A program made the position numbers and the translations under genes. From assembly GCA_015227615.1 (NCBI GenBank), contig JAALGZ010000010.1:1178001-1242000 (forward strand): a DNA stretch of 64,000 nt, given 5' to 3'. Positions 11,521 through 21,600 of the stretch are shown in pieces. Position 1 is the stretch's first letter; every line of letters starts with the position of its first letter. The notes under the pieces were generated by a model. It did not search any database, had not been told where the DNA came from, and was given only the letters and a program-made list of their open reading frames with translations. Source of the DNA: Labyrinthula sp. Ha. Taxonomy: Eukaryota; Sar; Bigyra; Labyrinthulida; Labyrinthulaceae.

Positions 11521-14500
11521 ATGGGCAGCCAGGCTAACCACCTGGTGGGCCAAGTACAAGAAAAGATCTCAACTCTCGTTTTTTATAGATATGTTAATAG
11601 TGTCTTGTGGTTAGAGGGTAGATTGGAGATCTGTAATTGGCCTAGTGTGATATTTGTATGTACTATTTCGGTTAAGCTTAAAGTGATTATGAATTATTTG
11701 ACATCGAAAGGGTATAAGCTACTTGAAGTAGTTCGAGTATTGCACTGGGTACCTAATAAATTGATTAAGTCGGTGAGGAGGTATATGGTTCTTGGTAGGG
11801 GTATTTGCCAGTCTCGCGTTAGTAGACAAAAGCACAAGAATGTGCTGATTGAACCCCATGGTACGGTCGGGGAGGTGGCTCGGTTGATGCTGATGGCTAA
11901 ATCGCTGCAGGATGGCGCCATTTCAGTTTACCCTCAAATCTCGGTCGGCAACGTACCAAAAACCTTAATGAATCTTGATGGACATGTCGAGGTCCGATTC
12001 ATTAAGGCGAGGCAATCACTTAGTGAAAACCTCACCTTGGGTAGACGCCTATCTAACGAGGACGCTCGGGGATGTTCTACAGCGGATTTATATACCGCAT
12101 GGGAAAGAGTCTTGGATGACGGACTAGGGGATGAACCCAAGTCATTTAACGTCAACTCATGGATTAAACCTATACAACCGACAAGGATTTATGCCTCTAT
12201 TGGTAGTCTCGATTTGGTTGAGCGCATAAATTCAGGGAATTTTGAAGGGATTGATTTTGGAGAAATTATAAAATTACGGCGGCATGTCGAAGACATTGCC
12301 GATGATGACTTGGGAGATAACCTTCTTCCTGATGTAGGGGAAGGTCTGAGTTTGGAGGATGAGGAACCTTTGATCAAGAAGGCCATCAATGAGATGGTAG
12401 ACCGTTCGGAAGCCTCAATGGAAATGAAAAAGTTACTTAGGAAATTGTGTTTGAGCTTTTGGGATGTGTTTGCCACGGACCACACTCAGACTAAGATTAG
12501 TGGGATGTCACCAATGCCGGTGTATCCTTTGGAAAATTTTGAATTTGCTTACCCAAGGGTAAGGCCGATGTCATCGGAAAAATCGAATTTCATTAGAGAT
12601 AAGCTGCTAAGTATGGCAGAAAGGGGATTGGTTACCAAGGTTAAGTCCGCTGAGTTCGGCTCGGTGGTATTTGCGGTGTCAAAAAAGGGAAATAAATTAC
12701 GAATGGTTGTTGATCTTGTTGATGTTAACAAGATTTTGAGAAGGGATGTTAATCAACTTCCCCATTTGGAAACGTGTTTTGATAATCTTGCAGGTAGCAA
12801 GTATTATGGTAGTTTTGATGTTGTTTCTGGCTTTGATCAGTTAGGTATAACTGAAGAAGCAAAGAAATATTTTAATATTGTTTCGGAGCATGGCACTTTC
12901 CAGCTCCAATTTGCGCCGATGGGATATCATAGTACCCCAGTGTTCTTCCATCAGAGGATGGTTGATGAAGTGGTGGGGGAAAGATTGGTAAATCGTCCTA
13001 GGAATGGGGTCATCCAATGGATAGATGACAGTCTGCTTTATGCAGATGACTTTAATGAGTATTTAAAGTTATTGGAAATTATGTTGACTAACTTAAGGAA
13101 AGCTAGGGTTCGTATAAGCCCAGCTAAATCAATAATATTAGCTAAAGAAATTGTGTATTGTGGCCGCAAAGTGGCAAATGGGAAATGGAATTTTAAGAAG
13201 GAATATTATTCTAGGATCTTGGATTTGCCAAGACCAGAATATGTGTATCAATTAGCATCAATGATGCATTTGTCTCAATGGTTATCTTTGGCAATCCCAG
13301 AGTTAGCTGAACTGAGAAGTGTTATTATGGAATTTTACCCTGAAATGAGAGGTAAAAAATCGGAATTAAAAAGGAAAAATGAGAGGGTTCATTGGTCTAC
13401 TGAGTTAACAGGGGCCTTTGGAAGATTTCTTAGGACGATTAGCATTGCGGCGAAGCAGAAGTTGAGTCTGTATGATAGAACGCAGGACCTGTTGTTGATA
13501 ACAGATGCTTCAGGCATGTTCTTCAGTTCGATTCTGATGCAAGCCGATGCTTCTCAGAGAAAGCTAAAGTTATTGGAAAAACGGGTGGTTCCTATGATGT
13601 TCTTCTCGGGGAAATTTCAAGATACCCAAACGAGATGGGGCATCGTGCATAAGGAACTATACCCTATTGTGAAAACTTTTAACAGGTTGTCGTATCTGTT
13701 ACCTTTTCATCCTACGCCAATACAGGTGTATACGGATCATTTGAATTTGAGAGCCATTATTAAAGGTGGATCAAAAATTAATCACGGGCATTTGAATAGG
13801 TTGCAACGTTGGGTATTGACCCTGCAAGAAACAGATGTAGAGTTGCATTATATTAAGGGAGAGGATAACGTTTTTGCGCATATGCTTTCGCGTTGGGCGG
13901 CTGCGCCGGAGCGGGAGAAGCAAAGAGTAGCCTCAATTAGTATAATGAGAGCGGCAATTCGCCGTGATCGGAAGGAATCCGATGTGTCGTTGGGTCCACA
14001 GCTATCTTTGACATCTCGAGAACGTAAGTATTATAGGAGGATGTTTAGACATCCATTGGATATCGATGAGGAACCGGATCGGTGGAGTCCATTAAAGGAT
14101 AAGCACACTGATTCTGATTCTGATTCTCTCGACACGGGAACTTTGGGCCCGTGGTATGAAAATGATGGAATCAGCCATGGCTTGAGGCCAGATGGTGGAT
14201 TAGAAATCAAAATTGAACAGCCGAGCTTGGAAGAAGAGTACAGCCGGTTAGCATTAGTGGATACGGAATCTGCTGTATCTTTAGATGAGATTGGAACTTG
14301 GATTTCAACCCAAATTGTGAAATCTGATAACTCTTCTAACGAAGAGGTTAAAATCGAAGTACCTCGAGTTGGACTCGATGTACTTGTTTCTGAATTGAGG
14401 CTTTCTCCTAAGAAACAGAAGGAAAAGCTAACTTTTGAGAGGATGCGAGCCTTAGATAAAGATCGTATTTCCTGTTTGAATCCGTATTACCATGGAGAAT

Positions 14501-16467
14501 GGAAGCGGATTTCGGAAAAAGAACTTTTGGATGCTCAAAAGCGTGAAGCTTTGGGTGATGGTTTAAAAATTTTTGAGGAGGGAAGGATTATCATTCCCAA
14601 ATCATTGTTCGAACGCCAACTTGTTCACATTCATTTGGCGAATAGACACGGCTCTAGGATCCAAGATGTAGGGGAAGTTAGGCGATTTAAGTGGAAGATA
14701 CCGTCGAGCTATGGTCCGAAGGTATCAGCGGAGACAGTGATGCTCGGATTGAGATCTAACTGCATCCATTGTAATAGGGCACCAAAGTTGGTGAAAACTA
14801 ATTTGAGGTTAGTAACGGAGGCTAGAAGACCTAAGGAAGTTCTTGTAGCTGATTTTCTGTATGTTAATGCTAAAGGTTATATTTTGGTTATAACTGACGC
14901 GTTTTCTCGATTTTGTTTTCTTCATTATGCCCCTAAAGCTGATGCGAGAACTGTGGTTAGGGCTCTAAGTAAGTTTCATACTTACTGGAGATTAAAGGTG
15001 GAGTTTACTCTAGTAACTGATAGGGGCTCCCATTTTGCAAATCAGTTACTTGAATTGTTGCAAAAGGAGGTTCGATTTACGCATAACTACGCAGTTAGTT
15101 ATGCTAGTTGGACCAATGGAGAGGTAGAAATTGTACATAGGAAGGTTCTGGGCTTCTTACGAAGTTTGGTTTCAGAACTTAGATTACAATGGGATCAGTG
15201 GCCGGACGTGATTGAGTCAGTAATGACTGCAGTCAACGAGGTTCCTCTGCCTAGTAGGAAGCTTCCCGGTATGGAAAATGCCCCGAGTGCTAATCTGTTG
15301 TTTCTAAATACAGATCCCACGAGGGAGTATATTGAAACGGAGGCTTTTCCCAAAGTAATATATCGGAAAATTGGAGATAGACAGGGTGCGATTAGGGTTG
15401 ATAAGGATATTCTATATCGTCTGTCGATGGAGTTCCGTCGTGAGCTTGATGAGATGCATAGCCAGGTAGCTGATTATGTGTCGCTCATGAAGAGGAAGAG
15501 AAATGAATATTGGAATAAGCGTCAAAAGAGAGTTGACAAGGCTTGCATACAATATGTGCCTGGAGACGGGTGCTTAATTAGTACAAAGAATACCCCTAGG
15601 GAGAATAATAAGATTAAGTTGACATGGTCTGGGCCAGTCAATGTTATCGAATTACTCTCATCAAATGTTTATCGGGTTAGGTTATTGAATGGGGAAACTC
15701 ACATTGTGCATGGAAGTCGTCTGTACTTCTACGAGCCTGATGGTTTCGTTCCCGATGATGCACTTCGAAAAGTTTTCATTAATAATTGGGGAGAACTTGA
15801 AGTTCAAAAGTTTTTAGAAATTAGATACTCAAAAGGAGAATACTTCTTAAGAGTTAGATGGAGGGGTTTCGAACCCGTAGATGATACATGGGAGCCGTTG
15901 CTCACCATGTATAGGGATGTGAAGGAACTAACTCTTAAGTTTTTGGGAGAAAAGCGAATTTCAAATAGGAAGAGATTAGTAAGGAAACAGGCGCAAGCCT
16001 GGTTGGATAGGAAATTTGCTATTAATGTTTCGGCGGCTTGGGTCGGGAGACTCCGCCCTAGCTTGTTAAGTTATTTAAGAGATAAAGAGGATCTTAGTGT
16101 TTGGGGGAAACTCCCTGGACGAAGAGATTTTGTCTCTGGTTGGAATAATTTTGATCGTAAACTGATTAGAAACCTTGTTTTAATATTTGGTATGGGAAGT
16201 TTCGAGCAATTTACGCAATACATGCCCTATAAATCAAAGGCAATGATGTATTCGTACTTGCAGCGAAAATTGGGTAGATTAGATTTGGCTCCTTTAAGGG
16301 GTAAACTTATTGATATTGATAAAGGAACAGAGACCTTAGAGGGGTTCTCTTTGGATAGATTGGAATTCGATAGGAGATTTGATACGCTGGAGACAGCTAA
16401 GTCATTTCTATTGGAGACTTGTCCGAGTGGAGTAAGTCAAACGTATAGGAACGCTTTCGAACGATAG
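11521..16467 (+). CDS. pol: Pol of the LTR retrotransposon: RT, RNase H, integrase, chromodomain
   Basis: Open frame of about 1,648 residues. RT (about 370-560) shows LRMVVDLVDVNK, YGSFDVVSGFDQL and the catalytic W-I-D-D. RNase H (about 650-790) shows ITDAS, VHKELYPI and a histidine-bearing YTDHLNL stretch. The integrase has an HHCC zinc-binding region (about 1035-1085) and a D-D-E core (VADFLYVN, TDRGSHFANQ, TNGEVEI; about 1107-1203). A chromodomain follows (about 1427-1465, VRWRGFEPVDDTWEPL), then about 180 residues of unrecognised C-terminal extension. Domain order assigns Ty3/Gypsy. The chromodomain suggests targeting to modified histones (inference). The frame directly precedes the methyltransferase frame. 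Confidence 0.93.
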   Translation: MGSQANHLVGQVQEKISTLVFYRYVNSVLWLEGRLEICNWPSVIFVCTISVKLKVIMNYLTSKGYKLLEVVRVLHWVPNKLIKSVRRYMVLGRGICQSRVSRQKHKNVLIEPHGTVGEVARLMLMAKSLQDGAISVYPQISVGNVPKTLMNLDGHVEVRFIKARQSLSENLTLGRRLSNEDARGCSTADLYTAWERVLDDGLGDEPKSFNVNSWIKPIQPTRIYASIGSLDLVERINSGNFEGIDFGEIIKLRRHVEDIADDDLGDNLLPDVGEGLSLEDEEPLIKKAINEMVDRSEASMEMKKLLRKLCLSFWDVFATDHTQTKISGMSPMPVYPLENFEFAYPRVRPMSSEKSNFIRDKLLSMAERGLVTKVKSAEFGSVVFAVSKKGNKLRMVVDLVDVNKILRRDVNQLPHLETCFDNLAGSKYYGSFDVVSGFDQLGITEEAKKYFNIVSEHGTFQLQFAPMGYHSTPVFFHQRMVDEVVGERLVNRPRNGVIQWIDDSLLYADDFNEYLKLLEIMLTNLRKARVRISPAKSIILAKEIVYCGRKVANGKWNFKKEYYSRILDLPRPEYVYQLASMMHLSQWLSLAIPELAELRSVIMEFYPEMRGKKSELKRKNERVHWSTELTGAFGRFLRTISIAAKQKLSLYDRTQDLLLITDASGMFFSSILMQADASQRKLKLLEKRVVPMMFFSGKFQDTQTRWGIVHKELYPIVKTFNRLSYLLPFHPTPIQVYTDHLNLRAIIKGGSKINHGHLNRLQRWVLTLQETDVELHYIKGEDNVFAHMLSRWAAAPEREKQRVASISIMRAAIRRDRKESDVSLGPQLSLTSRERKYYRRMFRHPLDIDEEPDRWSPLKDKHTDSDSDSLDTGTLGPWYENDGISHGLRPDGGLEIKIEQPSLEEEYSRLALVDTESAVSLDEIGTWISTQIVKSDNSSNEEVKIEVPRVGLDVLVSELRLSPKKQKEKLTFERMRALDKDRISCLNPYYHGEWKRISEKELLDAQKREALGDGLKIFEEGRIIIPKSLFERQLVHIHLANRHGSRIQDVGEVRRFKWKIPSSYGPKVSAETVMLGLRSNCIHCNRAPKLVKTNLRLVTEARRPKEVLVADFLYVNAKGYILVITDAFSRFCFLHYAPKADARTVVRALSKFHTYWRLKVEFTLVTDRGSHFANQLLELLQKEVRFTHNYAVSYASWTNGEVEIVHRKVLGFLRSLVSELRLQWDQWPDVIESVMTAVNEVPLPSRKLPGMENAPSANLLFLNTDPTREYIETEAFPKVIYRKIGDRQGAIRVDKDILYRLSMEFRRELDEMHSQVADYVSLMKRKRNEYWNKRQKRVDKACIQYVPGDGCLISTKNTPRENNKIKLTWSGPVNVIELLSSNVYRVRLLNGETHIVHGSRLYFYEPDGFVPDDALRKVFINNWGELEVQKFLEIRYSKGEYFLRVRWRGFEPVDDTWEPLLTMYRDVKELTLKFLGEKRISNRKRLVRKQAQAWLDRKFAINVSAAWVGRLRPSLLSYLRDKEDLSVWGKLPGRRDFVSGWNNFDRKLIRNLVLIFGMGSFEQFTQYMPYKSKAMMYSYLQRKLGRLDLAPLRGKLIDIDKGTETLEGFSLDRLEFDRRFDTLETAKSFLLETCPSGVSQTYRNAFER

Positions 16468-16485
16468 AAGAAAGAGGTTGAGACG

Positions 16486-17481
16486 ATGGTTAAAATTTGT
16501 GAAGATCGTTTCATTAAACTTTATAAAAATCTGGTGTCGAGAGCTGGGATGAAATGTAAGTATCTCTTGTACTCTATAGAACTAAGTCGTAAAAGGTACT
16601 TACACGAAGTCCTGGACAAAGATTACCCTAAAGAGTTAGTTTCAAAAATTGAAGGTATACTTGTTGCTCCAGTGGAGTGCGAGTTATCTGGGGAAAGTCC
16701 TGCCATAGGATTTGAACGTGTACAAACTTTTACGTTTAAACGTCTTTGTGGCAACTTAGTTTTGGTTGGTTTTGAAGGGTGTCCGTTCCGGACAAGGATT
16801 TGTGTCCCGCCTCGGGATAAACTTTGGTTTACAGCGGACTTATACAAGTCGGCAATTTTAACGGAATGGCCGGGAGACAAGGTGGACTTGTTACTAATGG
16901 ATCCACCTTGGGCAATAGGTCAGGCGAATCCTATTAGAGGTTTAAGGGTTCCGTATGCGCGGAAACCCGATTCGCAAGTCTTGGATTTGAATTTTGAAGC
17001 TTTAAAGGCTTCCTTCATTGCCATTTGGGTAATTGATCGAACTTGGGAACTAACTTTGAATGTAATGTTTAATAGGGGATATGAACTTGTTCATATCATT
17101 GATTGGATAAAGCTGGCGCCGAGTGGTAAAATTAGAACATCATTGGGCTACTATTACCAACACTCAGCGGAGTCTTTGTTAATTTTTGTTCGAAAGGATG
17201 AACGCTTGGTAATAAGCGTTGTGGAGAAAATTGATTTATTGCGAAAGGAAAAAGTGATCTTTGCGGATCGTTTAATTGAGGGTGTTAAGCCTCGAAAGGT
17301 TTACGAACTATTTGAGAAGATATTTTCGAAACGGCATCTCAAGGTTGAATTATTCGCGAGATGTGCTAATTTGAAATCCGGTTGGATTCAGATTGGTCTA
17401 GAAGTTGATCCCAGAGTATCTGATCTAGTTTTCGGGTGTTATAGACCTGAAAAATCTTTAGCCGAAAAGACTAGTGAATAG
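16486..17481 (+). CDS. MT-A70 family (DPPW) adenine-N6 methyltransferase carried by the LTR retrotransposon
   Basis: 331 residues, ATG start, 18 nt after the pol frame and ahead of the purine tract and 3' LTR, so it lies inside the element. The C-terminal two thirds is an MT-A70 domain. The catalytic DPPW is at residues 139-142 (context VDLLLMDPPWAIGQ). A QHSAESLLIFVRK segment follows at about 224-236, equivalent to the H-x-x-E...KG strand of METTL3-type enzymes. The SAM-binding end is KVELFARCANLKSGWIQIG at about 286-304, like the ELFAR...N...GW motif of METTL3/METTL4. The first 130 residues are unrecognised. The family transfers methyl from SAM to adenine N6 in RNA or DNA; which substrate applies here is unknown. 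All key motifs are present, so it looks catalytically competent. Confidence 0.9.
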   Translation: MVKICEDRFIKLYKNLVSRAGMKCKYLLYSIELSRKRYLHEVLDKDYPKELVSKIEGILVAPVECELSGESPAIGFERVQTFTFKRLCGNLVLVGFEGCPFRTRICVPPRDKLWFTADLYKSAILTEWPGDKVDLLLMDPPWAIGQANPIRGLRVPYARKPDSQVLDLNFEALKASFIAIWVIDRTWELTLNVMFNRGYELVHIIDWIKLAPSGKIRTSLGYYYQHSAESLLIFVRKDERLVISVVEKIDLLRKEKVIFADRLIEGVKPRKVYELFEKIFSKRHLKVELFARCANLKSGWIQIGLEVDPRVSDLVFGCYRPEKSLAEKTSE

Positions 17482-17487
17482 TCTTTT

Positions 17488-17505
17488 AGAAGAAGAGGAG
17501 GGGAA
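17488..17505 (+). promoter_or_regulatory. Polypurine tract of the LTR retrotransposon
   Basis: An uninterrupted purine run (AGAAGAAGAGGAGGGGAA) directly before the 3' LTR, the standard plus-strand priming site of LTR elements. Confidence 0.85.
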
Positions 17506-17899
17506 TGTGTGAGTGTTTTCCTTTACTATCTGTGGTAATTAATATTTATAGAGTAGTAAATAGGATTACTATATTAAGTTGCTTATTTAGTCTTAGAGTA
17601 GATTTTGGGTAGTTTTAGAGAATGGCCAATCCAGCCATTAATTAAGGTTCAACAACCAACAAAAAGATAAATTACAGATTATTGTGCTTGTTTCTCCAAG
17701 TATCTCGATAATAGTCTACTTATCTTACTAAAAAAGGTTATCATAGTTAATTTGGGCTTGAACTTATCAACTTAGTTTCGTCTAGGTTTGTTCAAGAATA
17801 GAATTTGGTTACATCTTCTAGATTTAGTAATTCTTTCGCGAGTTACTTTTTCTTCGGGATTTAGTACAAGGAATATTGATCACCCCGTAGATCGATAAA
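17506..17899 (+). repeat. 3' LTR
   Basis: 394 nt, TGTGTGAG...GATCGATAAA. It is uninterrupted and serves as the reference for reconstructing the LINE insertion site in the 5' LTR. About 8 differences separate it from the 5' LTR. It is followed by AATA, the tentative target duplication. Confidence 0.92.
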
Positions 17900-17903
17900 A
17901 ATA

Positions 17904-18672
17904 CTAAATAATAAACCTTGTCTCTTAGTCACATTCTTTTCCACCAACCACGTAATGTGTCTATGGTTAGTCTAGTTGATAAATCTCTAAATGTAGCCCT
18001 TAATCACATGGTTTCCCACAGCATGAACACAAACGTAAACCCCATCTTGAGCTCAAGTTAGACATCCATCTCTTAAGCATTCAACGTCATCTGCGCATAC
18101 ACTACCTTTAAAATTCTTAGTTTCTGGATGCTACAGCAAAGTAACATATTTATTAGCTAATTTTCCCTTTCATTTGATATAATTTAATAATATCGAATTC
18201 TATTTTGCCTATCCTCTGCTTCATCTTCCCTGTTTCTTTATAATTTTCTAAGATCTTAATGCCCGAGGTCTTGCTTGTTGTTGTTCTTTTTGGATTATCT
18301 TTTTGACAATTTACAGTATTAAATGATGTTGTTCTAATCTTCATATGCTAGACCATTAACTTGTGACCGCGGAAGTTAGGGTGAACAGTGAGTCCTCAAT
18401 GAGGATTCATATGTACTCGGGAGGGGTTTTCCAAGTGACTGAATGAGTCTCGATACCACATTGAATGAAAAGAGAGTAAGGAATAAAGAACCCATTAAGA
18501 ATTTGTGAAAACTAAAATATTTTATTTTTACCAGGGGGGATTTTAAGGAGTTTTTTGGGGGAATTTTCCTCAATTTGCAGCTCTATCTAGAACCATTTAT
18601 GGTTAAAGATAATTTTTTTTGAACATACCATAACTTTATAACCAATGGCCACATGGCCTTTTGTTTTTGCAA
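17904..18672. other. Intergenic region upstream of the DUF3638 gene
   Basis: AT-rich, with no supported gene. It holds a small hairpin-like sequence (TCCTCA...TGAGGA, about 18393-18406) and a G-rich patch near 18534-18565. The promoter of the giant gene should be here, but I cannot point to a specific element. Confidence 0.5.
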
Positions 18673-21600
18673 ATGGCCGTTAAAGAAAATGAAGAAGAGA
18701 AAGATCCAACAAGAAATTCAAAAGGATCTTCCGAGATATGGATGGATGGAAAAGTATCGAGCCTTCTCGGGGTTATGAATAGAGAACTTCAGGTTCCATC
18801 TGATTCAAAATCACAGTTTGTGCAATTTAAAGAAAGTATTTTGTTCGTTCAAAACACTCTGAGCTCAATCAAGCTTAGTGAAACTCAAGGCGTTGAGTTG
18901 AAGCAAGAGATTCTTGCAAAGATACAAAAAGCATTTAAAATTGCAGTTTGGGTTTGTGATAATCTTCCTCTACAAATGCCTCTCAGTGACAAATCTATAT
19001 TCGATGTTGCATATCCATCAAAATCTAAAGCGAAAAAGAAAACCGAAAACCAGGAGAAGATAGTAACGCCAGGCGCCGAAAAGTTTTATCTGTTTTTAAA
19101 ATCATTTGTTCCTATTGTTTCTTCATTAATTCCTGGAGAATTTTTAATCCTTCCTGGAGGCTGGGAAGCCAAGATAGACAAGAAGACCGCTAAATTCCTT
19201 GGAAAGCCCAAGGCAAAACAAGCCTCTTTTTTTGTGGTGTATATTTTAATTAAAAACAAAGACTCATTTTCTTTTGCCGTTATCAATCGATACAAGAAGA
19301 CTGGACAGGACTTGATAGATTCTTTAACTGGATCTTGTTTCAGAAGTCAACTGTTTCATCAAAACAGCGGGAAAGTGAAAGAGAATCTAATTTTTGAGTT
19401 TAAGAACATCCCTCTCTATAAATTAGAGGAATCGCCTTTTTGGTTTTTTCTGTTTCGATATAAGATTTGGGCCCATTCTTCTCATTCTGCATCTACTCTG
19501 TACAAGCATCTGCTCCCCTGGCTCAATTTGGAACCTTTCGAACAAAACGATTCTGTTGTTTCTATGGAGAAGATGCATTTGAAGAACCTCTCTACTGGTT
19601 TAGATGGTTCTTTAGTCCCTATCATTCGAAATAGTTTGTCATTTTGTTTTTCAAATAATTTATTATTGGAGAAACAATCATGGAATGAGATTTGGATGTT
19701 GGGCAGGTTGCACTTACTCCAGAAAATTAAATATGTTTTCCCTTCTCCCCAAAGAGAAAGATACCAGCTCAAGTATCTTTATATTTTTGTTTATCTTTAG
19801 AGAGCTACTGACGTTAGATGCCATTGTTAGGGAAGCAAGCTATTTTGTATGGAAGCAGCAATTAGATGAGAAAACTAGTTTGCCCTCGAAGGTTTTATCT
19901 GCAGCCTTTGAGGTGTTGCAAAACCTCCGCCAGAATGTAGATGAGTTTAAGCCTGGCAGAATGAAGGAAAACAATAATAGAACTTCTCCACGTACTGAAG
20001 TAAAACTGGAGAATAGTTGCCAATTTTATGGATTTTCTGCTTTGTTTCAAAAATTTGCTCAAGAGCAGGATACAGGGCCTGTGGAGGAACATGATCTCTC
20101 TAGAACTCTTGATTTTTCTTTCTTAGAAAACAGAGTAGATTCGCTTGAAGGCATGAATGTATTCCTTTCAGAAACAGTTGCTCTTTGCTCTTCTATTAGA
20201 CATTGTGCTGAAAGTCTTCCAAGTGGGCTTCAACTTCGAATTTCAATTTTACAATACGTTCTCTTCATTAAGTTGCCAATGCCTTCCTTTGAGAGTGGGA
20301 ATAATAGTTTCTTAGCCCAACTTGCTAGAGATGAACTTACAGATTTTAGGTATGAGTGCCAACAGCAACTCATTCGAAGCTTGGAACTTCTTTGTCGGGA
20401 GTTAATACTATGTCTTGTCCACTCACCAAAATCTAAAACCCTCAAATCAGTAAGTTGCTTATGCTTGAGTATCATTATCTGTATGCTAGATTGTATAGTT
20501 CGGAGTCTACCTACCGATTTTTCTAATATCTTATCACAGCATTTTTCAGGACGAAGTGAGGGTCCCGGAGAAACCACGCTACCTTACGTTCTTCCACTTC
20601 GTTTATTTGAAGTTTCTTTGCAAAATATAGTCTTTTATACTCCAGAACAGCACATGAGACGATATGATGTCCTGAAATATCTGAAGCATTTGAATACAGG
20701 AAAATATTTTGAAATAAATCTTTTCACTGCTGAAGGGCCATGCACCGAATTTCAATTGTGCCATAGGGTATCTCTAAACGCAGGCTTGTCTTCATCTACA
20801 CGTATGAATTATGAACAAATTGCCTATCAACTCTCAAGGCCTAACTCTGAATTTGGCAAGAGATTTCCATCACTATTAATCCTCGTTAACTGCTTTTTCT
20901 GGTTTAGATTATGCTCAGAAAATTATTCTGGCTTAAATTTATCTCCCGAAGCTGATTTTCAGGTGACTGATGTAAATTGGAGATTCGAGAAAGATAAAGG
21001 TGAAGGTGTAATATCTTACTCTGCATTTGCTTCTCTCTTGGGTAGAAAAGAAATAAGATTGGATTCTTTACTCTCAAATGTTACTACCAGTAAGAAATCT
21101 GTTCTAAGAAATGTATTAAATCTCTTGAGCTCGAGCAGCAGTTCTAAAGATAGCCGAAATTTGCAAATTGAGACAAACTTTTCAAATCCATCAGTTCTAG
21201 CAGGGCAGTATATAGCAGATGAAGAAGATGTCTTATATCTAGAGGAAGTGCCAACGTTTGAAGAAAAACTGACGCCTCACCAAAGTGAATTGTTGCTTCA
21301 ATATTTAACTACACGAAGCAGCCGCTTGTCACTTGTTCTTGTTTTTTTCAGTCATGAAGATACTGTCCGAGCATTGGAAAGTAAAGCACTTCGACTGTGT
21401 TTGGTTCAGTGTCTTTTCGAAGGCGGACAATGGAACGATAATGACGTTCTCTTGGAAAAGCTTATTGTACCGAATAACAGTCAAAAGTTCCATGGAACCG
21501 CATATGGATATTTGATTAATGATATTTGCTATTGCCCATCTACTATAATCAAAGCGTTGGAGAATATTTTATTTTATACATATGAAACGGAAGCTGAACG

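Larger units (their letters stand above)
3763..17903 (+). mobile_element. Ty3/Gypsy chromovirus-like LTR retrotransposon carrying an MT-A70 methyltransferase, with a nested LINE
   Basis: Two LTRs of 394 nt each flank the internal region once the nested LINE is set aside. They differ at about 8 positions by my count (about 2%), so the insertion is fairly recent. A tentative 4-bp target duplication (AATA) lies at 3763-3766 and 17900-17903. Internal order is gag-like with a zinc knuckle, aspartic protease, reverse transcriptase, RNase H, integrase, chromodomain, MT-A70 methyltransferase, purine-rich tract, 3' LTR. RT before integrase marks Ty3/Gypsy, and the chromodomain suggests a chromovirus-type lineage. 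It is lightly broken (about three interruptions in the coding region, plus the LINE in the 5' LTR). Base use is richer in G than the host spacers. Confidence 0.93.

Noticed and set aside
18661-18672. Start of the giant ATPase four codons upstream at TTG
   Set aside because: Eukaryotic initiation at TTG is unlikely and an in-frame ATG lies at 18673.
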